A DNA stretch of 64,000 bases, taken from the NCBI GenBank assembly GCA_963580285.1, contig OY757010.1:149530675-149594674 (forward strand), written 5' to 3'. The stretch comes from Lucinisca nassula. Taxonomy: Eukaryota > Mollusca > Bivalvia > Lucinida > Lucinidae. The position numbers and the translations under genes are program-made. Below, piece by piece: positions 1 to 10,989 of the stretch. The notes below the pieces were generated by a model that was not told where the DNA came from, did no database searches, and saw only the letters and a list, made by a program, of their open reading frames with translations. Every line of letters begins with the position of its first letter. The first letter of the stretch is position 1.

Positions 1-225
1 ATGACAGATTCTATGAGAAAATCATAACACTGTGAAAACTTACAGAAAACCTTTCTTAAAAGAGCTTAAAATTTAGAAAGGTAGTTCTGCAAATTCCAAT
101 ATATGATGTGTTTGCAGATGTCTATAGACCTGTGGTATTATGAAACGCCATTCGATATTTCAAATTTTTGAAAGAAACTATTTACGTTTTCAAAACCAAA
201 CATTAAAATTCAAGTTTAAACAATG

Positions 226-570
226 CTACTGTCCATAAGTAACAGTTTTTGTCTGGTCGGTTGTGGACACCTCTACCCAAAGATACTCTATGGGAAAGAG
301 ATCGGAGGAGAAAGGCTGGCTAGTCCAGTACATGAATTCCATTGGCTTGAAGACATTTTTAATAAGAACAGCACTATGAGCCCGCTCGTAATCCTGCTGG
401 ATAAGATATCCCGGATTCTGAGCATAAACAAATAAATGGAACCATGTGAGGCCGAAGCACTTGATTGATGTAACGTCTCGCTGTTCAATCCACGTCTCAG
501 CTATGATCTTGAATGTTCTTAATGACACTAAACTGCGTTCGCTAACTACACGCAATAGCTCGCCACACAA
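226..570 (-). pseudogene. Tc1-like transposase remnant
   Basis: A 114-codon frame on the minus strand aligns by eye with the C-terminal half of Tc1/mariner transposases. It has a QQD motif, followed after about 40 residues by SSDLFPIEYLW, a decayed form of the conserved SPDLNPIEHLW block that carries the last acidic residue of the catalytic triad. The N-terminal DNA-binding domain and first catalytic Asp are missing, and several consensus residues are replaced, so this is a dead fragment. No inverted repeats were found around it. Confidence 0.6.
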
Positions 571-1327
571 TTACGCTTATTTCACTCGATATGTCATGCT
601 CTATTACGCACGCGTTTCCTCGGCATACCTTACACCTATACGTCGAAACACCCGGAAACGACAACCGGCGTGATTCACGCTGAAGTGCGATTTGTCACTG
701 AAACGCATATGTCAGTCGCTTAGACGCCAATTTACGTATTTCATGCACTAGCGTAAGTGTTTTGTACTGTGTCGACGCGATAACTTTGGTCACGACAGGG
801 ACGTGTAGCTCTCAAACGTGCATCGCATAAGGGCGATGATCAGTGTCAGTGCTTATTAGTCGGTAGTTGAGACCCTTGTTTATCTACTGGTACAATGTAG
901 CAGCTGCCGGCGGAAATCTGTTTCGCATATGCGCCTGACGGTCTAATCGATCTAGACGTACTGACGTCGGTCTTCCGTTACGTCGACGTCCACTAGCGTC
1001 TTCTGTATATAGTAAGATGTCGCTCCAATAGACGATAGATCACGCACATGTGGTACCCAAAATCAGAGTCAACGTCATCCGCTTTCCGACCAGCTTCTAA
1101 CTGTCCTAACGATCCTTTAATGAATCAAAGCACTGAGAGTGCTGATGGAGCGTAGCTTTGATAATTTGCGTTAGGCAAATTTAGCGTCTGATTGGTTTTT
1201 TAAATCAGGCTCATACAGATCCAATGAACATAGCTGTTTAAAGCTATTCTGGGCCAGAAGTCGTGTTAAAGCAACAAGACCTATATATTGAATTAACTCG
1301 CGCTAAGGTGTAGACCCCGCAACAACC
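571..1327. other. Unannotated, CpG-rich stretch
   Basis: I see no gene or known repeat here. Positions ~590-1060 are visibly richer in CpG (for example GTCGACGCG, ACGTCGACGTC) than most of the window. No long reading frame and no splice-site pair is evident. Confidence 0.4.
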
Positions 1328-1515
1328 ATCACGAAAACACGCCTGTACAAATACATTGTCAATTTTTCGGCAAAAAAAAAAATGGAAATTTTAAGATACA
1401 AAATTGTGATATTTTCTTATCTCTGCTCAAAAAATTGATTGCGGGGACTTGATTGAACCGCCTTGACGAGGCAGTTTTATCACGCACCCACAACCAATGT
1501 TTTTTTTTTACAAAT
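1328..1515. repeat. Foldback MITE, ACACGCC family (decayed)
   Basis: Starts with CATCACGAAAACACGCC, the terminal motif of a foldback family also present near 5.1, 13.9/15.6, 34.9 and 36.3 kb. The inner part (CTTATCTCTGCTCAAAA, then GAACCGCCTTGACGAGGC) is a worn version of the family's central palindrome. Confidence 0.6.
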
Positions 1516-1624
1516 ATAGCAACCATGCAGTGCTACAGTTTACTTGAAGATTTCTGCTGAGCTAAAGTTCGTGCAATAACTGCGGATTGCGCAATTGTTT
1601 GGCGGCTTAAAAGTTATTTTATAT

Positions 1625-2557
1625 AATCAGTTTTTGAAAAATTATCTTGGGGAGGTTATTTATCTTGCATTAGACATTCTCCTTGGTTACGTCTTGATGA
1701 CGTTTATCTTCATGTGAAAAATTATCATAATTTTCCCAGCAGTTTATAAGTTATACATCCGTAATCAGTCTTTAAAAATTGCCTCGGCGAGGCTGTTTAT
1801 AAAGCTATCTGGCATTAGACAATATCATTAGCTTGATCTTGTCAATTTACATCTGCATGCAAAACAGTATAAAAATACACCCGTCGGTTTGAAAGTTATA
1901 CGACCGTGTCAGTGGGTGAATTGTTTACCTTGCCGAGGCTAAAATAAAGAAATTGGGCATTCAGGAATCTCATCGGTACATTATCTATCTGCATGCTAAC
2001 AGTTGTCAAAATATTCCAAGTAGATTAGAAGTTACACTTCGAAATAATTTTTCAAACAGTTTGCCTAGGCGAGGCCGTTTGTAAAGTAATTTGGCATAAG
2101 GCAATTTTGCGGGTTATGTATTGTCAATATCAACCTGTATGCCGAAAATGATCAAAGCCGGGTTTAGATGTTATACTCCGTATTCGTTTTTTTATATTAT
2201 TTTGCCTCGGCGAAGCCATTCATAAAGTAATCGCGCATACTGAAAACAGTCTCATGGGTTAGACATTGTCAATATCTATCCGAATGCCAAAAATGATCGG
2301 AATATTCAGAGAGGTTTGAATATTATACTCTGTTAAAATTTTTCTATATATATATTGCATCGGTGAGGCCATTTATGAAGTTATCTTGCATACGACAGTT
2401 TCTTGGGTTAGTTATTGTCAATATCAATCCATAGGAATATTTGAAGAGGTTTATACATTATACTCCGCTATCATTATATAAAAATAAATTGCCTCGATGA
2501 GGCCATTTATGAAATGATCTGGCATTAAGGCAATTTCTTTGGTTAGGTATTGTCAAT
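1625..2557. repeat. Diverged ~140 bp tandem array
   Basis: About seven degenerate units, each centred on a GCCTCGGCGAGGC-like small palindrome at roughly 1650, 1785, 1934, 2063, 2201, 2357 and 2491. Units share 'ggcattaggcaat', 'ggttaggtattgtcaatat' and 'ttatactccgtat' blocks. Spacing varies from ~130 to 156 bp, so this is an old array. No coding potential is seen. Confidence 0.7.
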
Positions 2558-2722
2558 ACAGGACAGTGCACAGTCTTTTACCGGAAACCAACAATTGCCC
2601 TTCTTGAATCAGCGAAATGGATAGAATCGCCGTTGAACAGATTTCACGATCAATCTCCTGGAAAGAATGTTGCCGAACCCGGCAGGTATCGAACTTGCGT
2701 TTGAGCTGATAATTTGCTTTCT
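2558..2722 (-). repeat. tRNA-derived SINE, family C (partial)
   Basis: Reverse complement of the family-C body: the segment equivalent to 'tgattcaagaagggca' and a B-box-like region (GGCAGGTATCGAAC on the plus strand) are present. The 5' tRNA end is eroded. Full copies lie at 30,183 and 41,695. Confidence 0.6.
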
Positions 2723-2775
2723 TTATGGTCACATGCCTAGGACGCAGACAAGTCGCTTTAAACAAAGTAACATTG

Positions 2776-3761
2776 TTTCCCCCCCCCCCCCTCCATTAAC
2801 CCATGCTCTGAGTATATGTCTAGCAGCCTTTTAAGGGGACAAACATAGCAGACCCAGATCAGACGCTACAACAAGTGGCGTCTCATCTGTGTCTAAACTG
2901 CAAAATTTAAGCCTTGCTCCTTAAAATTTGACGTGCACCTGTCCAGACTCAATGACTGGATGATTCCAGCTGTCTGAAACAAATAATTACATTATCGACT
3001 TTTACCCATTTTAAACGAATGGAATCCTCAAACCTTATATCAGTATGGAATGAGTTCATTTTAAAATCAGGGATGTCAGGTTGTGGCTTCCACGAAATAT
3101 TTGGCGAAAATGGCTGGACCTTTTGTAGTGTAGGTCAAAATGAGACTCCGCGTTCTGTGGTATCTGATCTGGGTTTGTCCTGTTTGCCAGTTGGCAGGTT
3201 TGGGATTTTGCGGTACAAAATGGGCTGTAAACTGGGTTATATGAACTGAACTATAAAAAGATTAGACTGCTACACAGCTCATCTATTAAAAATATTCATC
3301 TATTCCGTTTGAAATAGGTGGTCTGTGTAGCAGTCTATAAGAAGATACCGCATGGCGTAATAATCTACAATGTTAACACGGGGCTCTATTTTCTTAGGTC
3401 ATCTGCAGTAACGCTAAAAGTAGTGCCGAAATCACTTCTCATTCCACTGGAGCTACGCTGCAACAGCTACGCTCCAAAAATGTTTCAATTCGCTGTCACT
3501 AAATGCTTTTTTTTTAAAGAACAAATTTCAGTTTCTTCTTTTCTAGGCACGACCTTACATTACACATCAAAAGTTTGATCCTGAACATGTGGTTTCTATC
3601 CGTACTGGTGTAAGGGTGGTGCACAGGATCGACGTGGCCGGACTGGTAACCAGACGTCACGGTTGATTGATTTAACCGTTTTAGCTTAAGGGCATGGTGA
3701 GCACTGAGAGTGTGGGGTGTAGGTTGGAGAATAGGCCTGGGCTGAGATTTAAACTGTTTCA
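2776..3761. other. Intergenic; foldback fragments only
   Basis: Contains a C homopolymer near 2,780 and pieces of the 'AACAGTG...GACGCCGC' foldback family near 2,850-2,910 and 3,130-3,195. Short reading frames here overlap those repeats and show no protein-like pattern. Confidence 0.5.
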
Positions 3762-3762
3762 T

Positions 3763-3803
<41 letters not shown>

Positions 3804-4000
3804 CGACCTTATTTATAGAGGGTAACACATTTAGTACTGGTACTAATCTTCCATGTGGCCCTCTTTTCCTGGGTAAGAACCAGTACTAAGCAATGTGGAT
3901 AAAGTTTCTTGCTTAAGGAAACAACATTTGGCGCTTGCGAGGATCGAATCGGCTACCTCTCGATCTCAAATCCGATGTTTTACCACTGCACCACAGCGCT
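3762..4000 (-). repeat. tRNA-derived SINE with (ATT)n tail
   Basis: Read on the minus strand it begins AGCGCTGTGGTGCAGTGG (A-box-like), has GATTCGATCCTCGC (B-box-like), then a ~150 bp body, and ends in a run of ATT trinucleotides (plus-strand AAT repeats at 3,762-3,803). A tRNA-like head and a microsatellite 3' tail are the hallmarks of a LINE-mobilised SINE. I see only one copy of this family. Confidence 0.7.
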
Positions 4001-5125
4001 CATTTAACTCTGAAATTCCAAACAAATAGTGAAGATTTTGATAAGAAGACGCGTTCGGCAGCGTCTGATCTTGGTCTACACTGTTTGCCAAGCACACCCT
4101 ATGATTCCAGGATAACCCTCTTCCGTCTTATGGAATATCCCGATCTCACTGCGGCTATTTTCTACAAGACAAAAATTTATTCTGACAAGTCAGTGATAGT
4201 CACGTAGACATTAGCACTGAAGCGCTTTTCTTATTATCAACTTCGGGTCGAATGCCAAACAATCAACCCAAACATAGCCGCGTCGTTTGTCAGTGTTGGG
4301 TACATGTAAGTGTTATCTGTAAAATCTGCACATGAATCAAATGTTGGATCTGGCAAACAGTGTAAACTCAGTTCAAAAGCCACACAACACGGTGCTGATC
4401 GTGTTCTACGCTTTTTTACATTAGTTACTAACATCTTAAGTTTAAACGAATCAGTCCAAGTACCCGTTCATGACCAGCCTGCATTTAGAGACAATTGGCA
4501 TGAGTGTTGTCAGTGCTTTGATTTATTCACTGCCTTGGGTTTCTGGAGTGCACTCTTCCATCACTGAAGTTGGGCTCGTCCATTCTGCTAAATATATGGC
4601 ACTTAGAATTATATCACAGGACCTACACTAAGTATCTGTACCATATTCCAGGGTTGAAAGGGACAGCCTTCCTTTTCAATTTCTCAACGCAAAGTCAATA
4701 TACACCTAAGGTGTAACTGTCCTAAACTTGACCTCGAAACTCAGAAAGAAACCCTATTAATATTCTTGTCTACAGCTGACCTGGTCCAACAGCAGGCTGG
4801 TCTTTAAGGATTAAATATTCACAGCACTGATAGAAAACAGTGTAAAACCTGAGCAGACTGCTGAGCAGACGCCGCATTGATCTTCGCCAAACCCGTCGCA
4901 TGATGCAGCTGATTCATATGAAATGCTGAATCGTCAAGTCGTCTGCTTCAAAAGTTTGTATTACGCTTACAGGATAACTGATACGCTTGTACAATTTTGA
5001 TTACTGCGCCAAACCGGACTACATTTTTGTGCGGACTCATATTTCTATGGCTGTCAAAGCCGGAAGAACTGAAGCCTGAATTACTTTAAACATGTAGCAC
5101 AGCAAGAATAGACAGATAGAATCTG
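4001..5125. other. Intergenic; old foldback debris
   Basis: Fragments of the AACAGTG/GACGCCGC foldback family occur at ~4,050-4,100, 4,340-4,420 and 4,840-4,910. A short 'TGATAGTCACGT...TCGACCCAA' repeat at 4,190-4,270 recurs at ~7,150-7,235 and ~53,755-53,845. Nothing else is recognised. Confidence 0.5.
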
Positions 5126-5390
5126 TCATTAAAAATTGTGATATTTTTCTTATATCTGCTCAAAATATAGATTGTGGGCACTCGTTAGAACCGCCTCAAA
5201 TATAGATTGTGGGCACTCGTTAAAACCGCCTCATCGAGGCGGTTCTAACGAGTACCCACAATCTATATTTTAGAGCAGAAATAAGAAAAATAAGGTAAAA
5301 ACCGATGAAACCCCAGTTTTACTATATAAAAGTGTTGTTAAAGGGGGTTAAAATTATATAGGCGTGTTTTCGTGATATTTTCCAAATTAT
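5126..5390. repeat. Foldback MITE, ACACGCC family
   Basis: Near-complete copy. The flanking 'ATTGTGATATTTTTCTTAT' leads to a central palindrome (arms ACTCGTTAGAACCGCCTC and its complement, ~5,170-5,270), then AAGTGGGG-type sequence and GGCGTGTTTTCGTGAT at the far end. Part of one arm is duplicated (the block 'atagattgtgggcactcgtt' occurs twice), giving an asymmetric hairpin. Confidence 0.7.
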
Positions 5391-6408
5391 TAACGTATCA
5401 TTTGTTAATGTGTTTATTCGCCTTCTGTATACACATATATCCAATCATCTCAACAGATTTATAATAGTTCATTGATAATGCTTAGCCTCATATGCAAGAC
5501 AATATGTACTGATATGTGCTTGAAAAGTTATTACAGGTACACGTATATCTCCTGTTTGAAATACCGAGGGAGGTACATGTAGAACAATTCGATAACGGAT
5601 TTTTACCCCCCCCCCCCCCCCCCCGATGTTTATTAATACCACATTTCAAATAGAAGAAATGAATAACCTCTATACTCTATATTACATGCACTTCCATAGA
5701 CTTTAAGGACCGAATGGATCTTGAATTTGGGGTCTGAATTTCCGTTCAGTTGACTGTTTACAGCTCATGTTAACGGTTCAATCAGCGTAGTGTTACAGAA
5801 GCTGGGTGGAAGAAAAACTGGATGGCCGCCATTTTGAAAGCGCTTTCTACAGTTTTGAACATAAACAGAAGAAACAACGTGTTTCAGTGATAAAACGCAT
5901 GTCCATGTTTTCTTTTGTTTAAGAGTTGCATCCGACCCAAACGTCACTCATTCTGAACGTCTGTTGATGTCCAAGTTCCCAGACACCATTGCAATTACGT
6001 CATGAATGACGTCGACGAGACTGAAACTTTCCCGCATTTGAATATAACGGTTTTACTGCAAAAGCGGTATCTTGTATCTTGTACATAAAGTAGTTCCAGC
6101 TAAAGAGATTTATTTCTCCGGCAAAGAGGAAATATTTCTTCTCAGCAAAAAGGAAAATACCAAGATTATGTCTGGCAGAAATCATAGTATTTCTCTGTTA
6201 TGCATGTAATATAACATTTTATCCAACTTCTCATTTGCAAACAGTGTAGATCCATCGAATGCTTCTGCTGATCAGGATCCACACTGCCATAGTTTCTCCT
6301 CTCTGACATTTTCTCGCTCAGTCACACCACTGCATCCCAGCTACTGAATAACAGTGATTCAGTGCAATGTTTTTAAACAAAGTAATTTGTTCATTCTACC
6401 TGTTAATG
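5391..6408. other. No recognised feature
   Basis: AT-rich sequence with a C homopolymer at ~5,607-5,625. Short frames on both strands lack any recognisable domain. Nothing is annotated. Confidence 0.4.
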
Positions 6409-6554
6409 CAGGCCCGTACGCAGGAGTGATAACCCCCACCCACCCCTCCTAATTTGGAAAATTATTTCAAATTCATGCAGTATTTCACATTCTGCAAATT
6501 ACCCGGAATTCGCACCCTCCCCACATTTTATAGAGTCTGCGTACGGACCTGAAT
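6409..6554. repeat. Short MITE with GTACGCAG termini
   Basis: Terminal inverted repeats of about 16 bp: CAGGCCCGTACGCAGG at the left and CTGCGTACGGACCTG at the right (complement CAGGTCCGTACGCAG). The interior is ~115 bp. No clear target duplication was found. Confidence 0.6.
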
Positions 6555-8065
6555 CATGTTCTAAAATGAAAATGTTGCTGTATGTATGGCGAACAGTGCT
6601 GGTCCTGATTAGACGCGATGCACTGTCTTTCCGATTTGGATCTATGCTGTATGTCTAATAACGATACCACCTTTAAAAGTTTTGCTCTAAAATATTCCTA
6701 GGTTCTTAGATATGTTATAAGCAGAAGTGTGAAAAGTAACGTTATATTGTCTTTTTTTTTTTTGGTCGGCGTAGCATACATATGTGCGAACGTCCATTTC
6801 TTTCTAACAATTTTATTAATAGTATTTGCCGAAAGTCGTCGCGTGAGAGCGCGGGCTATATTAAGATACTGTTTTTGTTTTCCTTTCATGACGGAGGCAG
6901 CCTGGCATTGGCCTGACCTATTTCGTTTGATCCTTAAATGCCAGTATTTAAGCAAACAGTGTAGTCCTGAGCAGCCGGCTGAGCAGACGCCACATTCCGC
7001 GCCACATTCTGATCTGGGTATTCAGTGTTTGCGGAACCCAGCACACGATTCCTTACCAGACTCTATAGATAGCTCTGACTTACATGTAACATCGACAAAA
7101 ATAGCGCGACGTTTTCTATTTATAATGATAATATTGGTTTCCCCAAATCAGTGATTGTCACGTGGGCAACAGCATTATTTTTTGATTTGCCTCTTAGTAA
7201 CTTTGGGTCGATTGTAAAACAATCGACCCAAAAACAGGTGTTGAATCTTTACATTTCTGATACAGGTTTAAAACTACATGTAGTGGCATGTTTTAGAATT
7301 CGTCTTCTTTGCCTTATTCTCGATCATTGGAGGTCCGCTAGAACCGCCTCAGTGAAGTCATTCTAAACTTTCTTTTTAGTAGAGTTACAATACTAATCCT
7401 TATCTTTGCAATCCCCACTTTTTATTATATAAATCATTGCCTTCTCTTCTACTTAACAGCAGTGCTCACTGCAAGGGTGTTAGTGTAATGTACGCACTAT
7501 AACAAAAATGAAAAGTCCGTGAAATGAACACTCCATCAAACCCACTTTATATAGAGAAAACTGGGGTTATAGGGGTACAAATTATTTTCTTATTTCTGCT
7601 CCAAGACAAAGGTTGTGTGTAAGAATCGCCTAGCAGAGGTGGACCTAACGAGTGCCCACAACCAATGTTTGCAATATAAATAAGAAAAAAATATCAAGGA
7701 TTTTCATCTGAAAAGAAGCCATTTTGGAGATGTGAAAGAATGCACTGTGTCGCACAGGTGTATTATCGTAATGTTTTGAGGAATAATACCCCTTGCACAC
7801 TCCACATTTTCTCTCAATAAAGTAATGTTTGCAGGGGTGTATATTACTTTAACTTTGTAACGTGATGGGAATGTCAAGGAATAAACTTTTTGTTTTTCAG
7901 AAAAATACAAGGTCTGCATAAAACCGATCAGAAAAAGCAGAATGCGGTAAAACTACATTCCTTTATTATAAGCTGCATTTATTACGATGATTTACATATT
8001 AAGTGAAAGTAGATTCATGAAGGTATTTGGATTCTTATCCCTGTCGGTGTTGCAGAGTAATTTTC
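6555..8065. other. Intergenic with foldback pieces
   Basis: A copy of the AACAGTG/GACGCCGC foldback lies at ~6,950-7,065 and accounts for the longest frame here. A perfect small palindrome, TTTGGGTCGATTGT and its complement, sits at ~7,202-7,232. Decayed ACACGCC-family foldback sequence spans ~7,490-7,700. Confidence 0.5.
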
Positions 8066-8078
8066 TATAAACAAACGA

Positions 8079-8246
8079 GTGAGTGAGTGAGTGTTTCAGT
8101 TTTACGTCCCACCAACAGCTAAGGTCATACGGAGACGGGACCTCGGTTTATAGACTCATCCGAAAGTCTGGAGAAGCCCGGGATCGAACCTGTGACCCCT
8201 GGTTTACAAGGCGAGAAGCGTAACCACTCGACCACGGAGGCTTCTA
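8079..8246 (-). repeat. tRNA-derived SINE, family A
   Basis: Young SINE in minus orientation. The tRNA-like head (A box TGGTCGAGTGGT, B box GTTCGATCCCGGG on the minus strand) is followed by a ~90 bp body containing 'GTCTCCGTATGACCTTAGC' and a (CACT)n tail. It is bounded by a perfect 13 bp target-site duplication, TATAAACAAACGA, at 8,066-8,078 and 8,247-8,259. Other copies: 13,504, 16,406 and 62,303. Confidence 0.9.
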
Positions 8247-8259
8247 TATAAACAAACGA

Positions 8260-9790
8260 AGAGAAACCATCAGACAGCTTTACAATTCGGTGACGTATAT
8301 TCATTGACCTACAGTAGCGCTCGGACAAATCACGTGATCAGCCATCAACTACAATCGTCCGTTTTTAAAATAGAAGTCTGTGTAGCTGTCTTCTTCTTTG
8401 GGTAAATAAAACATGTAACTGTATGTAAAACTTTAGGTAAAACATGTAACTAAGACTTCTAACCCGAGACGCCGTTCTACGCTTTTGGTAAATATGAAAC
8501 CAAATCTTCGGATTTGAGACGTCTGTATATAAATATAATGTAATAGACAAATGGAGATTGAAGCTGGATACATGTAGTATTCATTTAGCAATGGGCAGAA
8601 AAGGTTTGGGAATTCGTAGGCACTAATACTACTAATACATTTAGACTATTCAACCGCATAGGAAAATTGACGTAAAATAAACATTTACATTAGTTTAGCC
8701 TAAGTCAGACTTTGAAACAGCTCTCAAACGATGCACAAAATAAGTCATATAATGGACTGAACGGTACAGAGCAGTTAAGTTTAATTTGAAACACTTTCGA
8801 ATACATGAATGTTTAAACGATTGAAATGTTTTCATTGATTTAAGCAAGTTTTAGCATTTTATAATGTGCAGATATTCCTGTCATTTGTTTGTGTTTGTTT
8901 TTTTTTTTTTTTTTTTTTTCATAAATTACAGAAAAAATGGTGGCTATTTTTTATATTAATCTTCGCGAGAATTCTATCCGCCATTATTATAACCACCCAA
9001 GTGAATCATTTTTCGTGGCAGATCCAGTTTTGATAAGTACTTACATTACGTTAAATCTAGCCTAAAGATACTTTTGTGTAAAGACAAAATCTAGTCTATA
9101 ACAATAAAATCAAATCAAAATACACCTTCGCATGCAATAAGTCATTCAGTTTAAAGAATTATCTAGAAGCAACTTCTAAAACATTTTTAAATTGTATATG
9201 ACTGCACATCTCTCACCGAAACATGCGTTATTATTGATTTTGTAACAATGTGATTATTATTGCTAAATAAGAGTACCAATAAGCTATTCTAAAAATGCTT
9301 TGTTTTTCTTTTAATTGCAGACAATTAAAATACTTTAGACAACAAATAGTTTCAATATTTTTGTATTTATTTATTTGTTCTACAAATAAACTGCTGGTGA
9401 ACTGATTATCTTATGTGTTTTAAAAATAATCCAAAACCCAAAGTTTAGAAAAATTGCCAGCCCACGTATTGGATTCCTTTTTTGAAGGAAGCCAACTTGT
9501 TTTCCTTTTCCTATATTTTTATCGCAAGAAAGGAAAGGTGAAGTGATTTATCAACAGCCGCGTTATACGCCTTCTAATTAGTGCGCACGCAGCCATGTCT
9601 TAACTCAGAATGCGCAGCTGCCTGTGCTGTTATTGGCTGGATACGCAGACTCAACTGAGTGGTATATACCCTTAAAGACGTTTTCACTTGACGCGACACT
9701 GTTAGAGTGCGCAGCAAACAGCAAAAGTTATGGCTGAATCTGAGCATTGTGCAGTCTTACCAAAATAGAAGTGAAGATAAAGATCAGATG
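8260..9790. other. No recognised feature
   Basis: AT-rich, low-complexity sequence with a T homopolymer at ~8,900-8,920. No convincing coding frame, SINE or foldback is visible. Confidence 0.4.
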
Positions 9791-10012
9791 CCAGTTGTTC
9801 AAAATTAACGACATCGTTAGTTAACGTATCGTTAAAACTTTGATCATTTAATATGGCAAATATACTAATATTTTTGCTGAAAAAAAATGTTGCAACCTCA
9901 CATTTGATCACCAAAAATACCAAAATTTTCGATATTGTACTTGCTAGAACAGTTAACAATTTGACCACTAACGAGCTCGTTAAGCTAACAATGCTTTGAA
10001 CAACTGGGCCCA
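9791..10012. repeat. MITE with GGGCCCAGTTGTTCAAA termini
   Basis: Foldback element: left end CCAGTTGTTCAAAATTAACG, right end ...AAGCTAACAATG... TTTGAACAACTGGGCCC. The arms also pair internally (ACGATGTCGTTAGTT / AACGAGCTCGTTA). The same family recurs at 15,875-16,603 (interrupted) and 41,197-41,445. Confidence 0.7.
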
Positions 10013-10416
10013 GGAGTCGAAACAATTGCCAAAGACACCAAAGGAAAAGAAACACCAACATAAATAATGAAAACGTCATTATCGGAAAGCCAAAAGGATA
10101 GTTACTTTCACACAAAATGGCCTAACGGCTATCCAAAATAAAAGATATTAACAATGCATACATGCAAAGACGAGCCCTAACGAATAACAAACCACAACGG
10201 AAGAACCGCCTTCGAACGGTCAGTAAATTTTTTTTACTGGGGATTGGGGGAGGGGCTTAAAATCGATTTTACGTGGCACAATCCTCGCCCTTGGTTCTGT
10301 CGAGGTTCATCATATTGAAAACGTCACAAGTGGAAAGCCAAAAGGACAGTTTTTCCAGGGCTATCCAAAATAAAAAAGATATTAACAATGCATACATGCA
10401 AAGATGAACTATAATA

Positions 10417-10775
10417 CAGTAAAACTTCGATGGCTCGAACACCGATGGCTCGTATACCATGGCTGAGACGAACCCGTTCTTTATCCCTAGGAAAATCCTC
10501 CACATAAGAAATAACGGGGGATAATTTAGGAGATTTTCGTCTTTTATCTTGCAAATGTATGCTTGCAAATGTATGCTGTGTGTACTCATTAGAATCGCCT
10601 CATTGAGGCGATTCTAATGAGTACACACAGCATACATTTTCATTATAGAGAACCGAAAAGATGTCCAAAAGTATCTCGTTATGCCTCCTGACAGTAACCC
10701 TCAGTGGCTCGTACTACCCCTGTCTCGAACAGATTTTCATGGTTCCAAAGATGTTCGAGCCATTGAAGTTCACTG
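10417..10775. repeat. Tc1/mariner-type MITE (CAGT..TTCGATGGCTCGAAC)
   Basis: Terminal inverted repeats CAGTAAAACTTCGATGGCTC and its near-complement GAGCCATTGAAGTTCACTG, with TA at each edge (10,415-10,416 and 10,776-10,777). The 359 bp element has no coding frame. Its centre holds a perfect 73 bp palindrome (10,567-10,639, arms of 36 bp). It inserted into a PLE tail. Relatives: 16,619, 34,481 and 45,290. Confidence 0.8.
10567..10639. repeat. Perfect 73 bp palindrome
   Basis: Arms of 36 bp around a single T. The core reads ACTCATTAGAATCGCCTCA then its exact complement. Equivalents lie at ~34,619-34,690, 42,548-42,616, 43,123-43,193 and 58,411-58,481. It could extrude as a cruciform. Confidence 0.9.
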
Positions 10776-10989
10776 TATATTTATAATAAACCCCAACAGA
10801 AGAACCGCCCTGGAACGGTCACATCTGCACCATACCCATACGCGTCGATTGGTCCTGTAGGCACCGAGAAACGCTTGAATCTGCAGAGAATGGGGTATAA
10901 TGTCAGTTAACTGCTTCGATATAATGTAACAGTTGGCGTCAGATTCGTCATGTCATGTCATTTTATTGTAAAAAAAAGGAATGTATGTT

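Larger units (their letters stand above)
10017..10830 (-). repeat. 5'-truncated PLE 3' tails, interrupted by a MITE
   Basis: Two minus-strand pieces of the 3' untranslated tail of the PLE annotated at 10,990 and 22,265. One spans ~10,017-10,310. The other starts at ~10,318 and is split by a TA-flanked MITE at 10,417-10,775, resuming at ~10,791. Diagnostic blocks: GAAAGCCAAAAGGA, ACAGAAGAACCGCC..GGAACGGTC. Tail-only copies fit 5' truncation during target-primed reverse transcription. Confidence 0.7.

Noticed and set aside
6729..7154. 141-codon plus-strand frame
   Set aside because: Half of it overlaps a foldback repeat and the rest is AT-rich with no recognisable domain; probably chance.
9702..10115. 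137-codon minus-strand hydrophobic frame
   Set aside because: Runs across a MITE and a PLE tail; hydrophobicity follows from base composition.
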